Positions 15,597-24,644 of a stretch of 53,276 nucleotides of DNA are shown piece after piece. How positions within the stretch are numbered: the stretch's first letter is position 1; each line of letters starts with the position of its first letter. The DNA is from a bacterium (GTDB lineage Bacteria; NPL-UPA2; JAUVJM01), in contig JAUWGW010000003.1 of the NCBI GenBank assembly GCA_030606215.1, forward strand, positions 68,407-121,682, given 5' to 3'. A program made the translations under genes and the position numbers. The notes beneath the pieces were generated by a model that worked only from the letters and a program-made list of their open reading frames with translations, did no database searches and was not told the DNA's origin.

Positions 15597-16592
15597 TTAC
15601 TGGTCTATTACTACCAATTCCCCTTTCTTGGCTGATTGATAGGCGGCTAAAGTTATCTTTAAATTCTCAAGTCCGTCTTTACCGTCAACGGGAGGTTTCT
15701 TATCATTTATGATACAATCAGCAAATTGCTCAAACTGAACCTGGTACTGGTCAATTGCCTCCGGCAAATCTATTCTTTTTTCGCCATCCTTATTGAGTAA
15801 CCGCAGGACTGGGTCAGTGAAAGGCCCGGCTGTCTTTGCGGCAAGAAGGGTACCTTCAGTCCCATAGACCTCTAATAAATTCTCTCTATGAGGAATAGCG
15901 AAAGAGCTGTCAATTATTCCAACAGCTCCGTTTCTGAACTGCAAAGTTACAACAGATATATCTTCTACGGGATAGTCAAAAGCGGCATTTTGCATAACAG
16001 CGCTGACAGACTCAATCCGCCCCAGAAAAAATTGCAGTAACTCAAGACAATGAGACCCCACATCCATTAAAGCACCGCCTCCACCCAGAGCAGGGTTCTG
16101 GCGCCAGGCATTCTCTACCTTTGGATACCAGAGATGTGTCTGCGCTCTTACTTCAATTACCTTGCCAATCTTACCGCTATCTATTATCTCCTTAATTTTT
16201 TGATGGTAAGGATGAAACCGCCGCATATAGCCAATACCCAGCTTGACATGAGAACCAGCGCAGGCGTCTATCATCTCCTGACATTCAGCTATTGTAAGAG
16301 CCATTGGTTTTTCACAGAGCGCATGTTTCCCGGACTCTGCTGATTTAATGACGTGTTCCTTATGCAGATATACAGGAGTAACAATGTAGACAGCGTCAAT
16401 ATCGCTGTCATCTAAAAGAGTATCCACATTGTCATAGTATTTATTCACACCGTGTTTCTCCGCTAACTTTTTCGCTCTGTCTAAATCTCTCACCATCAGT
16501 GCGTGCAGTTTGCAACCACGGGATTTACACAAAGCCGGAATAGGTTTCTTATCAGCAAAACCGCCCGCCCCGATTACTCCCCAGCGAATCAT
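15597..16592 (-). CDS. Gfo/Idh/MocA-family NAD(P)-dependent oxidoreductase (1 of 3)
   Basis: A cytoplasmic sugar or polyol dehydrogenase of the glucose-fructose oxidoreductase/inositol dehydrogenase family, 331 residues. N-terminal Rossmann motif WGVIGAGGFADKKPIPAL, the conserved CEKPMALT motif whose Lys is catalytic, and the C-terminal substrate sheet opening with MRRFHPYHQKI and VGSHCLELL. The start at 16592 is taken because GGAGGTTCTC precedes it and it overlaps the upstream gene by ATGA; the frame extends 26 codons further. Three paralogues in a row suggest an oxidation, reduction or elimination sequence on one sugar; the substrate is unknown. Confidence 0.9.
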   Translation of the reverse strand: MIRWGVIGAGGFADKKPIPALCKSRGCKLHALMVRDLDRAKKLAEKHGVNKYYDNVDTLLDDSDIDAVYIVTPVYLHKEHVIKSAESGKHALCEKPMALTIAECQEMIDACAGSHVKLGIGYMRRFHPYHQKIKEIIDSGKIGKVIEVRAQTHLWYPKVENAWRQNPALGGGGALMDVGSHCLELLQFFLGRIESVSAVMQNAAFDYPVEDISVVTLQFRNGAVGIIDSSFAIPHRENLLEVYGTEGTLLAAKTAGPFTDPVLRLLNKDGEKRIDLPEAIDQYQVQFEQFADCIINDKKPPVDGKDGLENLKITLAAYQSAKKGELVVIDQ

Positions 16593-17656
16593 TTGAGAAC
16601 CTCCTTTATTCCCACTATTCTTTTTTCCTTTATTGCCTTTTCGGCTGCAAGTGGAACAGCTACGCTCCATTTCCCGATTTCACCGTCGGGATAAGGTTTA
16701 GTGCCCTTTTTTATCGCTTTGAGGAAAGAAAGTTGTTCGTAATATACAGCTCCATTATGACTTCTCTTTTTAATACGTTTTGGAATGTTGATGCGGTAGG
16801 TTCTCTTGTTCTTTTTTGCTCTGCCCCAGGTAAATATCTTCATTGGAGTTTGATAACTTTCAATTTTACCTTTGCTCCCAATTGCGCCCACTTCCAGAGC
16901 ATCGTTTCCGTGTGGAGAGAAGAAACAGAGCCCGAGGCACGTTCTTGCCCCGTTCTCATATTCAGTTATTACCCATGCGTGGTCAATAACATCACGGTGG
17001 TGGTAAAGCACCTCTCCTCCACCGAAAGCACTCACTCGGATTGGTTTTGCTCCAATCATCCAGTTGAAGAGGTCGAAATGATGGCAATCCTTCTCTACCA
17101 GCGAGCCGCCGGACTGTTCCTCCTTCAATATCCAGTCCTTTACTTTTTTCAGGAAAGGGCCGCGGAACTCCTTGCACCACATCATCTGGACTTTGCCAAT
17201 ATCTCCTCTTTTGATGAGCATGTTCATTTTCTGATAGATTGGCGCGTGGCGGTATTCTAAACCAATCTGGAGAATCTTTTCACTCTTCCTTGCCACTTTT
17301 ATCATCTCTTCACAATCTTTGACAGTTGTAGCCATCGGCTTCTCACAGAGCACATGTTTCCCGGCTTTTAGAGCGGCAACGGTAAGCGGACAATGAGTAT
17401 AGTTGGGTGTAGCAATTATTATTCCCTGAAGCTCATCTACAGCCAGGAGGTTTTCTACCCGCCTGAATTTCATTACGTTGCGGGGAGAAACCTTCAACTT
17501 GACGGCTAACTTGCCTGCCTCGTCCAGGTTTTTCTTATAGGTATCACAGATGGCTATTACCTCAGCTTCCGGGATAATAGACAGCGACCTGAGGTGTCCT
17601 TGAGCCATCCCGCCGGCTCCAATAAGCCCCAATTTTACCTTTTCTCTTCTTGGCAT
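16589..17656 (-). CDS. Gfo/Idh/MocA-family NAD(P)-dependent oxidoreductase (2 of 3)
   Basis: The second paralogue, 355 residues. LGLIGAGGMAQGHLRSL binds the dinucleotide; the CEKPMATTVKDC motif carries the catalytic Lys; LEYRHAPIYQKM and EKDCHHFDLFNWM mark the substrate domain, with the His pair typical of the family's active site. It overlaps the first paralogue downstream by four bases, so they are surely coupled. No convincing ribosome-binding site is visible; the repeat element upstream occupies that position. Sequence differs clearly from copies 1 and 3, so this is not a recent duplication. Confidence 0.9.
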   Translation of the reverse strand: MPRREKVKLGLIGAGGMAQGHLRSLSIIPEAEVIAICDTYKKNLDEAGKLAVKLKVSPRNVMKFRRVENLLAVDELQGIIIATPNYTHCPLTVAALKAGKHVLCEKPMATTVKDCEEMIKVARKSEKILQIGLEYRHAPIYQKMNMLIKRGDIGKVQMMWCKEFRGPFLKKVKDWILKEEQSGGSLVEKDCHHFDLFNWMIGAKPIRVSAFGGGEVLYHHRDVIDHAWVITEYENGARTCLGLCFFSPHGNDALEVGAIGSKGKIESYQTPMKIFTWGRAKKNKRTYRINIPKRIKKRSHNGAVYYEQLSFLKAIKKGTKPYPDGEIGKWSVAVPLAAEKAIKEKRIVGIKEVLK

Positions 17657-17659
17657 TTT

Positions 17660-17712
17660 ATTTGAGCGAGCAAGCTCGTCTCTACGTGCAGGGTTTGGCT
17701 TGCCAACCTTTT
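17660..17712. repeat. small palindromic intergenic repeat between two dehydrogenase genes
   Basis: The 66-bp gap between paralogues 2 and 3 contains GAGCGAGCAAGCTCGTCTC and GGTTTGGCTTGCCAACC, each a small inverted repeat. The first resembles the TAGAGACGAGCTTGCTCG element I recall from other genomes. The gap interrupts an otherwise very tight operon. Confidence 0.4.
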
Positions 17713-17722
17713 TCCTGCCCTC

Positions 17723-18757
17723 TCATAGGGGTAGGGTTATAGGTTTATGCTCTATGGCTGATTTATAGGAAGCAAGCACCATTTCAAGAGCCTTATAGCC
17801 ATCTTCTCCTGTCACAGGAGGTTTCTTGTTCTTCTTAATACTTTCTGCGAATTTCTCATGGATTTTTACCATTTCCTGTCCGTCTGGCTCCAACTTCATC
17901 GTTACAAAACTATTTCTGTTCACAGGATTGGTTTTTTTTAGAGAAAGAAGAGACATTTCACCCATAGATGGGCGATACCAGAGGGTTCCTTTATCGCCCC
18001 AGATTTCTATCGTTTCTCCTCTACTTGTTACTCCTTCATGTTGACTGTTGCTCACTTCAAGTTCAGCTATTGCGCCTTTGTTGAACCGGTAAAGAGCAAC
18101 GAGATTATCTTCAACTGTTACTTTCCTGTTGTGGTGGACAAATGTATCCATTTCCGCAAATACTCGCACAGCTTCCTGCCCGAGCAGAAAGCGCAGTGTA
18201 TCGGTCTTGTGAACTCCCCAGCGCATGAGCGGTCCGCCGCCGCATTCTTTTCTATACCACCATTCCTTCTGAAGAAGATTCTCAATAGGTTCATACCAGC
18301 AGGCAATCACCCTTATCTTGAAGACCTTTCCGAGATACCCCCGGCGTATCAGGTTTCTTGCTTTCATCTCAATGTTAATGAACCTTCGCTGGTGTCCCAC
18401 GCAGAGTTTGACCCTTTCTGCTTCACAGACATCTATAATCCGCCGGGCATCTTTCAGAGTTGTGGCAATTGGTTTCTCCACGTATACATGTTTACCTGCT
18501 TGAGCTGAATCAACACAGACCCTAACATGAAGGTGTTGTGGAAGGTTGACAACCACTGCATCTATGCTCTTGTCTCTTAGAAGGTTGTTGTAATCGGCAT
18601 ATGCTTTCTCAATGCCATAATTCTCTGCCGTTTTCTTAACTCTTTCCACATCCAGGTCGCAAACTGCAGATAGTTTCAAGCCTCGCGCTTTCAGCAAGGC
18701 TTTTACCTGAAATACTTCGAATACAGGCCCGCATCCAATGACTCCATACCTGAGCAT
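17723..18757 (-). CDS. Gfo/Idh/MocA-family NAD(P)-dependent oxidoreductase (3 of 3)
   Basis: The third paralogue, 344 residues: YGVIGCGPVFEVFQ dinucleotide-binding loop, VEKPIATTLKDARR catalytic motif and a C-terminal domain with GHQRRFINIEMKARN and MRWGVHKTDTLRFLLG, where the HKxD resembles the active-site His block. The start at 18757 follows CAGGAGGATAG; the longer frame overlaps the preceding gene. It sits four bases after the sugar nucleotidyltransferase gene, so it belongs to the transcript that includes the aldolase and NagB-like genes. Confidence 0.9.
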   Translation of the reverse strand: MLRYGVIGCGPVFEVFQVKALLKARGLKLSAVCDLDVERVKKTAENYGIEKAYADYNNLLRDKSIDAVVVNLPQHLHVRVCVDSAQAGKHVYVEKPIATTLKDARRIIDVCEAERVKLCVGHQRRFINIEMKARNLIRRGYLGKVFKIRVIACWYEPIENLLQKEWWYRKECGGGPLMRWGVHKTDTLRFLLGQEAVRVFAEMDTFVHHNRKVTVEDNLVALYRFNKGAIAELEVSNSQHEGVTSRGETIEIWGDKGTLWYRPSMGEMSLLSLKKTNPVNRNSFVTMKLEPDGQEMVKIHEKFAESIKKNKKPPVTGEDGYKALEMVLASYKSAIEHKPITLPL

Positions 18758-18761
18758 TCCA

Positions 18762-20015
18762 CTATCCTCCTGTAACTCCCCATTTCTTCCTTTCATCAGC
18801 AGTTATCTCATAAACTTTTTTAATCAATTCCACATCTTCATCAGTCTGTTTGACTTTCCGCCGCCCGAGGACTTTTTCTGCTGTTTCAATTGCTTTCTCA
18901 AGTTTGAACTCCTCAAGTTTATTCCCGGAACCCCAGCTAAAGGAAGGAACAAACTTAGGAGGCATACCACCGCTGAAAATGTTACTACAGGCTCCAACAA
19001 CAGTCCCGGTATTAAGAAGAGTCCCGATACCAAGTTTGGAGTGGTCCCCGATGAACGAGCCAACTTTGAGTTCTCCTGAGTTTGTCAGTTCTCCATTGAC
19101 ATATAGCTTCACGGGACCGTAATTATTCTTGATGTCGCTATTTGTGGCGAGAGCTCCCAGGTTTACCCATTCGCAGATGTAGGAGTGTCCAAAGAACCCG
19201 TCATGGAACTTGTTGGCATACCCCTGGAAAATTATCTCTTCTACCTCGCCTCCAACCATTGTTACAGGACCAATAGAGGAGCACTCTCTAACTTTCCCGC
19301 CAACTATCTTTGATTTCTTTCCCACACAGGATGGACCTTCAATGCGGGAATGCGGATAGACAATTGCATCCTCATCAATAATCACAGGTCCGCCTGTTGT
19401 GTCAAGGACGACAAATGGGTGAATCTGCGCAGACTTACCAATAAAAAGTTGAGATTTTTCTCCAACTACGGCGGCTTGAGGAGACAGTTCACCTTCTATT
19501 CTGGCGCCCAGCACATTGAAATCCTCAACTATTTGCTCCCCATTCTTGTTGATGAGATCCCATAAATTGGTAATCAGGAAAACTTTTTCAAGCTGTTTTG
19601 TCGGCGCCGCTCCCTTCACCTTTCCAAGAAAATCAGTAACATTCAGGGAAGCGCATTTCTCAAGCGATGTTTTCTTGAGTCGCGCATAGACAATAGTCTC
19701 TCCGGAAATTCCGACTTCCTCATCTCCTTCTAATGGAATACTGGTCTTCTCATCCATAAGGAGACGGCCATTTATCATTAGCAAATCTTCCTGTTTAAGT
19801 GAATCCAGATTGTTGACCGGAGAGTCAGGCACTCTCTTTTCAAAAGTTGGGACCAGGTGATCCCTCATCAGGAACAAAATCTTATTCTCCGGGAACTTCC
19901 TCACAATCTTTTCCCGGAGAAGGTTGAACCCGCATCTTAACTCAAAAGCAGGACGAAAAAGGGTGAGCGGATAAAGATTTTTCCACCCTCCGTCTTCAAA
20001 AATACATATATTCAT
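18762..20015 (-). CDS. GlmU-like sugar nucleotidyltransferase with left-handed beta-helix
   Basis: A 417-residue protein with an N-terminal NTP_transf_4-type domain (opening ICIFEDGGWKNLYPLTLFRPAFELRCG) and a hexapeptide-repeat left-handed helix from ~200 onward (IDEDAIVYPHSRIEGPSCVG and later repeats), ending in GGMPPKFVPSFSWG. It resembles GlmU, which makes UDP-N-acetylglucosamine, but the family is usually annotated only as putative sugar nucleotidyl transferase. Position beside a NagB-like gene favours an amino sugar as substrate. Cytoplasmic. Confidence 0.85.
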   Translation of the reverse strand: MNICIFEDGGWKNLYPLTLFRPAFELRCGFNLLREKIVRKFPENKILFLMRDHLVPTFEKRVPDSPVNNLDSLKQEDLLMINGRLLMDEKTSIPLEGDEEVGISGETIVYARLKKTSLEKCASLNVTDFLGKVKGAAPTKQLEKVFLITNLWDLINKNGEQIVEDFNVLGARIEGELSPQAAVVGEKSQLFIGKSAQIHPFVVLDTTGGPVIIDEDAIVYPHSRIEGPSCVGKKSKIVGGKVRECSSIGPVTMVGGEVEEIIFQGYANKFHDGFFGHSYICEWVNLGALATNSDIKNNYGPVKLYVNGELTNSGELKVGSFIGDHSKLGIGTLLNTGTVVGACSNIFSGGMPPKFVPSFSWGSGNKLEEFKLEKAIETAEKVLGRRKVKQTDEDVELIKKVYEITADERKKWGVTGG

Positions 20016-20033
20016 CTTTCACCTCCACTTGAA

Positions 20034-20903
20034 TCACGCGGTTTCATATGGTAATGGCAAAACATATTTTGGACTGACGGCTGTTTCCGCAGTGGTAACC
20101 ACAACATAATCCGGATGTTCAGTCAGATAGGTTACAGGATAATCATCACCAGGTTCGCCGAGAACAGCCAGTCTCAGAACCAGATTTGCCCAGTCTATTC
20201 CTGGGATGTCATTGCGGCAGTACAGTCTTACTCTCTTCGCACCTCTTATCTGGTTCATTCCCAATGTTACGGCCTTACGCGGGAAGTTTATCAGGTCCCC
20301 GCCTATTTCGGAGCGGATAGCATTTATGGTTATCGTATACTGGTTCAAATATACGAGGCGCGGGTCAGAATATTTTATATTTGGTTCAGGTTCGTTGAAA
20401 GCTACATGACCATGGATTCCTATGCCGCCGTAGCAGGTATCTATACCACCTGCCTTTCCAATCCTGTCCTTAAGCGTGTGGACATTCTTTTCACTCGGGA
20501 AAATTAACTGCTCTTCGGGAATCATAAGTTCCTTGTCTATATGGCTGAAGAACATATGGTCCATCTCACCCCTGAAGCTAAGTGGATAGTCAGGTGAAAC
20601 AGCTTTCCCCGAATCATCACAGTTCTCATCCATATAGAAGAAGCAACAATTCTTCAAACTGATTCTTTCCTTATTTATTATCTCCTTCAATATTGGGTAC
20701 TGACCTGTAGGGCCAACCGGGAGTATCAGTTTGGTTTGCTTGCCTGATTCATTGTTGGCCTTTATCTCATCAGCAATCGCCCTGGCAAAATGTTCGTGCA
20801 GTTTATCAAGGTTTTCAAGTATCATCAACCTTGCTCCTGCTTTCTGCTTCAACTCGTCAACAGACATACCTAAGAGTTTCCTTGCCTCTTCATTCCTGCT
20901 CAT
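20034..20903 (-). CDS. glucosamine-6-phosphate deaminase/isomerase-like protein (NagB family)
   Basis: NagB-fold sugar isomerase of 289 residues. [15 protein letters not shown] is the phosphate-binding loop (the family usually shows LATGSTP), FYMDENCD holds the Asp72-like catalytic residue, and [14 protein letters not shown] is the diagnostic deaminase signature including the His-Glu dyad. The protein is longer at its N-terminus than NagB. It probably interconverts an amino-sugar or ketose phosphate, but the variant first loop leaves the substrate open. The transaldolase-like gene upstream overlaps by four bases. Confidence 0.85.
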   Translation of the reverse strand: MSRNEEARKLLGMSVDELKQKAGARLMILENLDKLHEHFARAIADEIKANNESGKQTKLILPVGPTGQYPILKEIINKERISLKNCCFFYMDENCDDSGKAVSPDYPLSFRGEMDHMFFSHIDKELMIPEEQLIFPSEKNVHTLKDRIGKAGGIDTCYGGIGIHGHVAFNEPEPNIKYSDPRLVYLNQYTITINAIRSEIGGDLINFPRKAVTLGMNQIRGAKRVRLYCRNDIPGIDWANLVLRLAVLGEPGDDYPVTYLTEHPDYVVVTTAETAVSPKYVLPLPYETA

Positions 20904-21559
20904 TTCACTCCCCCCTTCTGTGGAGCTTTTTTCCAGTCCTGCAAGAATTTCTCCAACCCGATATCTGTCAGAGGATGCTCAAAAAGCATTTTCATAATCT
21001 CAAACCGCATTGTAGTTATATCTGCTCCCATCAGTGCGGAGTCCAGGACATGTATCGGATGCCGTGCGGCAGCGACAATAATCTTTGTCTCAAAACCATA
21101 GTTGTCATAGATTGTCCGAATCTGCTCTACAAGGTCCATTCCATGGTGGCTCACATTGTCAAGACGACCCACGAATGGGCTTACATAGGCAGCCCCCACC
21201 TTGGCGGCTAATAACGCCTGCATTGGCGAGAAGACAAGCGTGAAATTAACCTTTATGCCTTCCCCACTCATCATTTTCGTTGCCTTGACCCCTTCGGGAA
21301 TTGACGGGACTTTGATCACTACATTATCAGCAATTTTGACAAGCTCCCTGGCTTCTTCAAGCATCTCTTCAGCCTTGAGGCTGACAACTTCAGCGCTCAC
21401 GGGCCCATCCACAATCTTGCATATTTCTTTGACCAACTCCTTAAAAGGCATACTTTCCTTGGAGACATGAGTTGGATTGGTTGTTACTCCATCAAGTATC
21501 CCCCAGCTTTTTGCCTCCTTTATTTCATCCATGTTTGCCGTGTCAATAAAAAATTCCAT
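20900..21559 (-). CDS. small transaldolase / fructose-6-phosphate aldolase
   Basis: A 219-residue class I aldolase of the TalC/FSA subfamily. It opens [20 protein letters not shown], has [13 protein letters not shown], the Schiff-base Lys in NVVIKVPS, and the VNFTLVFS and [13 protein letters not shown] strands. Enzymes of this group either transfer dihydroxyacetone or cleave fructose-6-phosphate. Here it is the first gene of the run that proceeds to NagB-like, nucleotidyltransferase, three dehydrogenases, GAPDH and PGK, consistent with making triose phosphates from a sugar phosphate. GGAGGGAGAG precedes the start. Confidence 0.9.
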   Translation of the reverse strand: MEFFIDTANMDEIKEAKSWGILDGVTTNPTHVSKESMPFKELVKEICKIVDGPVSAEVVSLKAEEMLEEARELVKIADNVVIKVPSIPEGVKATKMMSGEGIKVNFTLVFSPMQALLAAKVGAAYVSPFVGRLDNVSHHGMDLVEQIRTIYDNYGFETKIIVAAARHPIHVLDSALMGADITTMRFEIMKMLFEHPLTDIGLEKFLQDWKKAPQKGGVK

Positions 21560-21634
21560 AATTCTCTCCCTCCTCTATTGTTTTGACGTTATTGTTATCC
21601 TGCTTAAGGCATACCCCAACCTATCTCCTTCCCC

Positions 21635-21674
21635 GGCTAAATCCCCCTTTAATAAAGGGGGTAGGAGGATTTAC
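21635..21674. repeat. palindromic repeat CCCCCTTTAATAAAGGGGG
   Basis: The inverted repeat at 21643-21661 sits in a longer interrupted palindrome flanked by AAAT and ATTT, overlapping the stop codon of the exporter gene. No T-run follows on either strand, so it is a repeat element rather than a standard intrinsic terminator, though its hairpin could weaken read-through into the aldolase operon. Confidence 0.6.
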
Positions 21675-23389
21675 ACCCAGATTTCAATCCCGAGAAATCT
21701 AAAAACAAGGAAAAGCAGAATAATTGCTAATGCAGTTTTTAGCTGCTTTTCAGAAAAATAGTGCTGGAATCGGCTGCCTAATAAGCCTCCTATCAAACCT
21801 CCGGCAACAATTGCGAGCACAATCCACAAATCAGGGTAGTAACCCATTCGCATGTAACCAGCGACCCCGGCTACGCACCCAAATGTAGAGGCGAATAAAG
21901 AAATAGGAACAGCAACATACATTGGAAGTCCGCCGAGCATAGTCATAACAGGAACCATCAGGAATCCTCCTCCAATTCCAAATGAAGCATTGACAATTCC
22001 AATAAATATTCCAAGAAACAAAAACAGCGCAATATTTATCCTGAATTCTTCTCCCCAGAAACTAAACCGGTAATCAAATAAGCTGAATTTAATGGTTTTA
22101 GCACGTCCGAGTTTTATTTTTCTTCCTTCTTCTTTAGCTTTTTTTGACTCCTGAGAAAACTTTTCTGTTATCTCTTTAACGGATTTCCTTTTCTTCATTG
22201 CTCTGGGGCTCAGCTCGTATAATGTTCGTAAAGCCATTATTAAAACTATTATGCCTAACCACGGTTTATATACGGTTAAGTTAAGATGTTTTGCAGATAG
22301 TGGAGGCCCTATCCAGAAGGAGCCAATGAAGAGTCCAATTCCAAAGGCTAAAGCCACGGGTAAAGCCAAACGACGCTCTTTGAACCAGTATCGGTATAAA
22401 CCGGACAGGGGGGCAAAGAAGACGAGTGGAAGGTTAGACGGCTTAAGGACATTAGCTCCGTTTACACCCAGAGGACCGGCAGTTCCTATGAACATAACCT
22501 GGAAAGCCGCCATTAGCAAACCGCCTGATGCGCCCACCATGGAATAAATTGTTCCTGCGACAATAGCGCCTAATGTAATCACTGCTGGATTTATATAACG
22601 CCAGCCGCGTGAAAGCCAGAATCCTTTCGGCTTAAGAATGTAAGAACCTATGTTTTTGCCGTTTACATAGACGTCAAACTTGGTATTTGGCGAAGTGTGG
22701 CGGAAAGTTGTAAATGTGGCGCTGAACCTGCCCGTCTTTTTATCAAGGTATATTTCAGTCCCTTTATTCCAATATTCCGACTCATTTTGATAGTCAGTAA
22801 CTACACATCGAGAAAATATGATTACTTTGCCCCTGCAGGTTCTTTCCTTGCCAATTGTGTTAATTCCGAATGGGACCTCATGCGCATAACGCAGGAAATT
22901 CCACTGGCTCTCAGTTTTAATCGGGGCTAAAGCTGATTTTGCTGAATCAGGGATTTCTTCCCACCTTTTGAGTTTAAGCATCTCTGTTTTATAGAGTCCA
23001 CTAAAGAAAAATGCTCCCCCGAAGGCTTTATCTATTATGTATCCGTAGGATTCTGGGTTAGAGGTAACTATGTAATACAAGTAAGGTATTGTAGTATCCC
23101 TCTCAAATTCCCAACTTTTTGCTACATTTGTTAAATGAAGTTTTTCTTTGGGACCAGCAGCTTTCTCAGGAGAGAATGTAGTTTGAGACGAAATTGCAAT
23201 ATTAATCTCTTCCCCTGGCGTGATAACCCCGTTTATTGTAATTGGCTCACCGGCTTCTACTCTGCTGGTTGACAGAGAGGCTGAGACTTCGGCAAAACCT
23301 ACGTTAGCTAAGGAAAGAGTAAACAATAGAATGCCGAAGGGTACAAATTTCAGTAGATACTCAGTTAGCCTTGTGTCAATTTTTAGCAC
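21671..23389 (-). CDS. TSUP (TauE/SafE) sulfite/sulfonate exporter with large extracytoplasmic N-domain
   Basis: A 572-residue membrane protein. A signal-type helix (residues ~15-35) leads into about 250 residues of extracytoplasmic, beta-rich domain (opening VSASLSTSRVEAGEPITING), then a TSUP core of about eight helices from ~270, with the paired family motif GxGGGxLxxP (GASGGLLMAAF and GIGGGFLMVPV) at the start of each half and a long basic cytoplasmic loop (~395-430). TSUP proteins export sulfite or organosulfonates. The next genes upstream encode a redox protein and phosphosulfolactate synthase, which supports a sulfite or sulfonate substrate. The N-domain is an unusual extension. Confidence 0.85.
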   Translation of the reverse strand: MLKIDTRLTEYLLKFVPFGILLFTLSLANVGFAEVSASLSTSRVEAGEPITINGVITPGEEINIAISSQTTFSPEKAAGPKEKLHLTNVAKSWEFERDTTIPYLYYIVTSNPESYGYIIDKAFGGAFFFSGLYKTEMLKLKRWEEIPDSAKSALAPIKTESQWNFLRYAHEVPFGINTIGKERTCRGKVIIFSRCVVTDYQNESEYWNKGTEIYLDKKTGRFSATFTTFRHTSPNTKFDVYVNGKNIGSYILKPKGFWLSRGWRYINPAVITLGAIVAGTIYSMVGASGGLLMAAFQVMFIGTAGPLGVNGANVLKPSNLPLVFFAPLSGLYRYWFKERRLALPVALAFGIGLFIGSFWIGPPLSAKHLNLTVYKPWLGIIVLIMALRTLYELSPRAMKKRKSVKEITEKFSQESKKAKEEGRKIKLGRAKTIKFSLFDYRFSFWGEEFRINIALFLFLGIFIGIVNASFGIGGGFLMVPVMTMLGGLPMYVAVPISLFASTFGCVAGVAGYMRMGYYPDLWIVLAIVAGGLIGGLLGSRFQHYFSEKQLKTALAIILLFLVFRFLGIEIWV

Positions 23390-23833
23390 TTAGATAATGT
23401 CCTTCGTTAATTCTTCTACTGTAAATCTAACTATTTCTGAGCAGAGTTCTTTTCTATCTTTAGAAGCGAAAACATCAGGGTCATCAGTGTGAAATTCTTT
23501 AGTTAATTCATCACAACGCAGGGTTCCATACTTTTCCTTAAATCTATCATAAAGCTGAGCAGATTTCTGGTTAACGGTAGTGATGTCATCCGTATTATTG
23601 TCGCGGCCATATATAATTCCAACAGCTACAAGACCGGCTAATAGACAACCACATAAGTCACCTTTAACTCCGCCAATACCTGTCTTAAATGCTGAGCATG
23701 CTTTGATTGCCTCAGATGGGATATTTGCTATTCCACTGTCCTTAATAGCTTTAACCACAGCCTCCCCGCAGGAGAATCCGCTTAGATAAGCCTCTTTCCC
23801 TTCCTGTCCGATATTCATAACATCCCTTCCCAT
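23390..23833 (-). CDS. C_GCAxxG_C_C-family redox-active protein
   Basis: A 147-residue protein of the split-Cys C_GCAxxG_C_C family: FSCGEAVVKA near residue 21, the ACSAFKTGIGGVKGDLCGC core around 45-63 with three cysteines, then RCDELT and LCSEIV near the C-terminus. The family is thought to bind a metal cluster or act as a thiol-redox protein. No signal peptide is seen. The first ATG (23833) and one five codons in (23818) are both possible; the first has AGGTGAAG ahead. It lies between the phosphosulfolactate synthase and exporter genes, implying a shared sulfur role. Confidence 0.87.
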   Translation of the reverse strand: MGRDVMNIGQEGKEAYLSGFSCGEAVVKAIKDSGIANIPSEAIKACSAFKTGIGGVKGDLCGCLLAGLVAVGIIYGRDNNTDDITTVNQKSAQLYDRFKEKYGTLRCDELTKEFHTDDPDVFASKDRKELCSEIVRFTVEELTKDII

Positions 23834-23837
23834 TTCT

Positions 23838-24632
23838 TCACCTGCTGTCCAGATATGCTTTTTTCAGGGTATCACCCCTTAGTCCCTGCCTCAAAGCTTC
23901 CAGAGCTAAAATTTCCTCCGGCGGCACGTTACCTAAATTGACATTTGTTCCAAATCTCATTATGAGGTATTGCTGCTGGTTCTTAATTGGAGCTTCCCAT
24001 ATGAGACAATCGACGTCTTCAATTCCTGAGATGATGCTATCTACTTCATCTCCCTTGACCTTTCCTTCCTTATCGTATATACCTACTCCTTTACCGGCCT
24101 CTCTTGATTCCACAATAACCTTGAGAGCTCCCTGCTCAAGGTCATCTTTAATTTCCTCGTGCATCAAAGACAAAGCTATTTTCTCATCAGGGTCTTTCTT
24201 CCCAACTTCAGAAATAACTTTGAACCCTGCATCAATTGCCTTCCTGATTATTTCCTTTCTCTGCTCCCTGCCTATTTCTATAGTTCCGTCGGAAACCTCT
24301 ATCATTGTGAACCCCAACTCTTTAGCTCTTTTTAGATACTTCTCATAAACATTCTGCCAGACTGCTACTTCAAGGAAAGTTCCTCCTGGCATGATATCAA
24401 TCCCCGCATCAGCAATAATCTTGTTCTTTTCCTTCAAAACTTCTTCGTCGTAAAAGGCAGATGTCCCGAATGTCAATTTTATATCGTCAATGTAGTCTGC
24501 GGCGATTTTAATTAAATCTTTAGTTGCTTCTACACCCAATCCTTTATCAAGAAGCATTGTATATCCAGTTTGCCTTGGTTTTTTGCTTCTCCCTTCAACG
24601 GGCATTGACAATACATTTTCCCATGCTTTCAT
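23838..24632 (-). CDS. phosphosulfolactate synthase (ComA family)
   Basis: Adds sulfite to phosphoenolpyruvate to give (2R)-phospho-3-sulfolactate, the first step of methanogen coenzyme M synthesis and of sulfolactate formation in some bacteria. The 264-residue protein has a full-length TIM barrel of the PF02679 family: GYTMLLDKGLGV, DDIKLTFGTSAFY, GGTFLEVAVWQNV, IEVSDGTIEIG, EVGKKD and ESREAGKGVGIYD, the last holding residues of the PEP site. No comB or comC relative is in the window. Neighbouring exporter and redox genes hint at sulfite handling. The product could be exported or used for an unidentified sulfonate. Confidence 0.9.
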   Translation of the reverse strand: MKAWENVLSMPVEGRSKKPRQTGYTMLLDKGLGVEATKDLIKIAADYIDDIKLTFGTSAFYDEEVLKEKNKIIADAGIDIMPGGTFLEVAVWQNVYEKYLKRAKELGFTMIEVSDGTIEIGREQRKEIIRKAIDAGFKVISEVGKKDPDEKIALSLMHEEIKDDLEQGALKVIVESREAGKGVGIYDKEGKVKGDEVDSIISGIEDVDCLIWEAPIKNQQQYLIMRFGTNVNLGNVPPEEILALEALRQGLRGDTLKKAYLDSR

Positions 24633-24644
24633 CCTTTATCTCCT

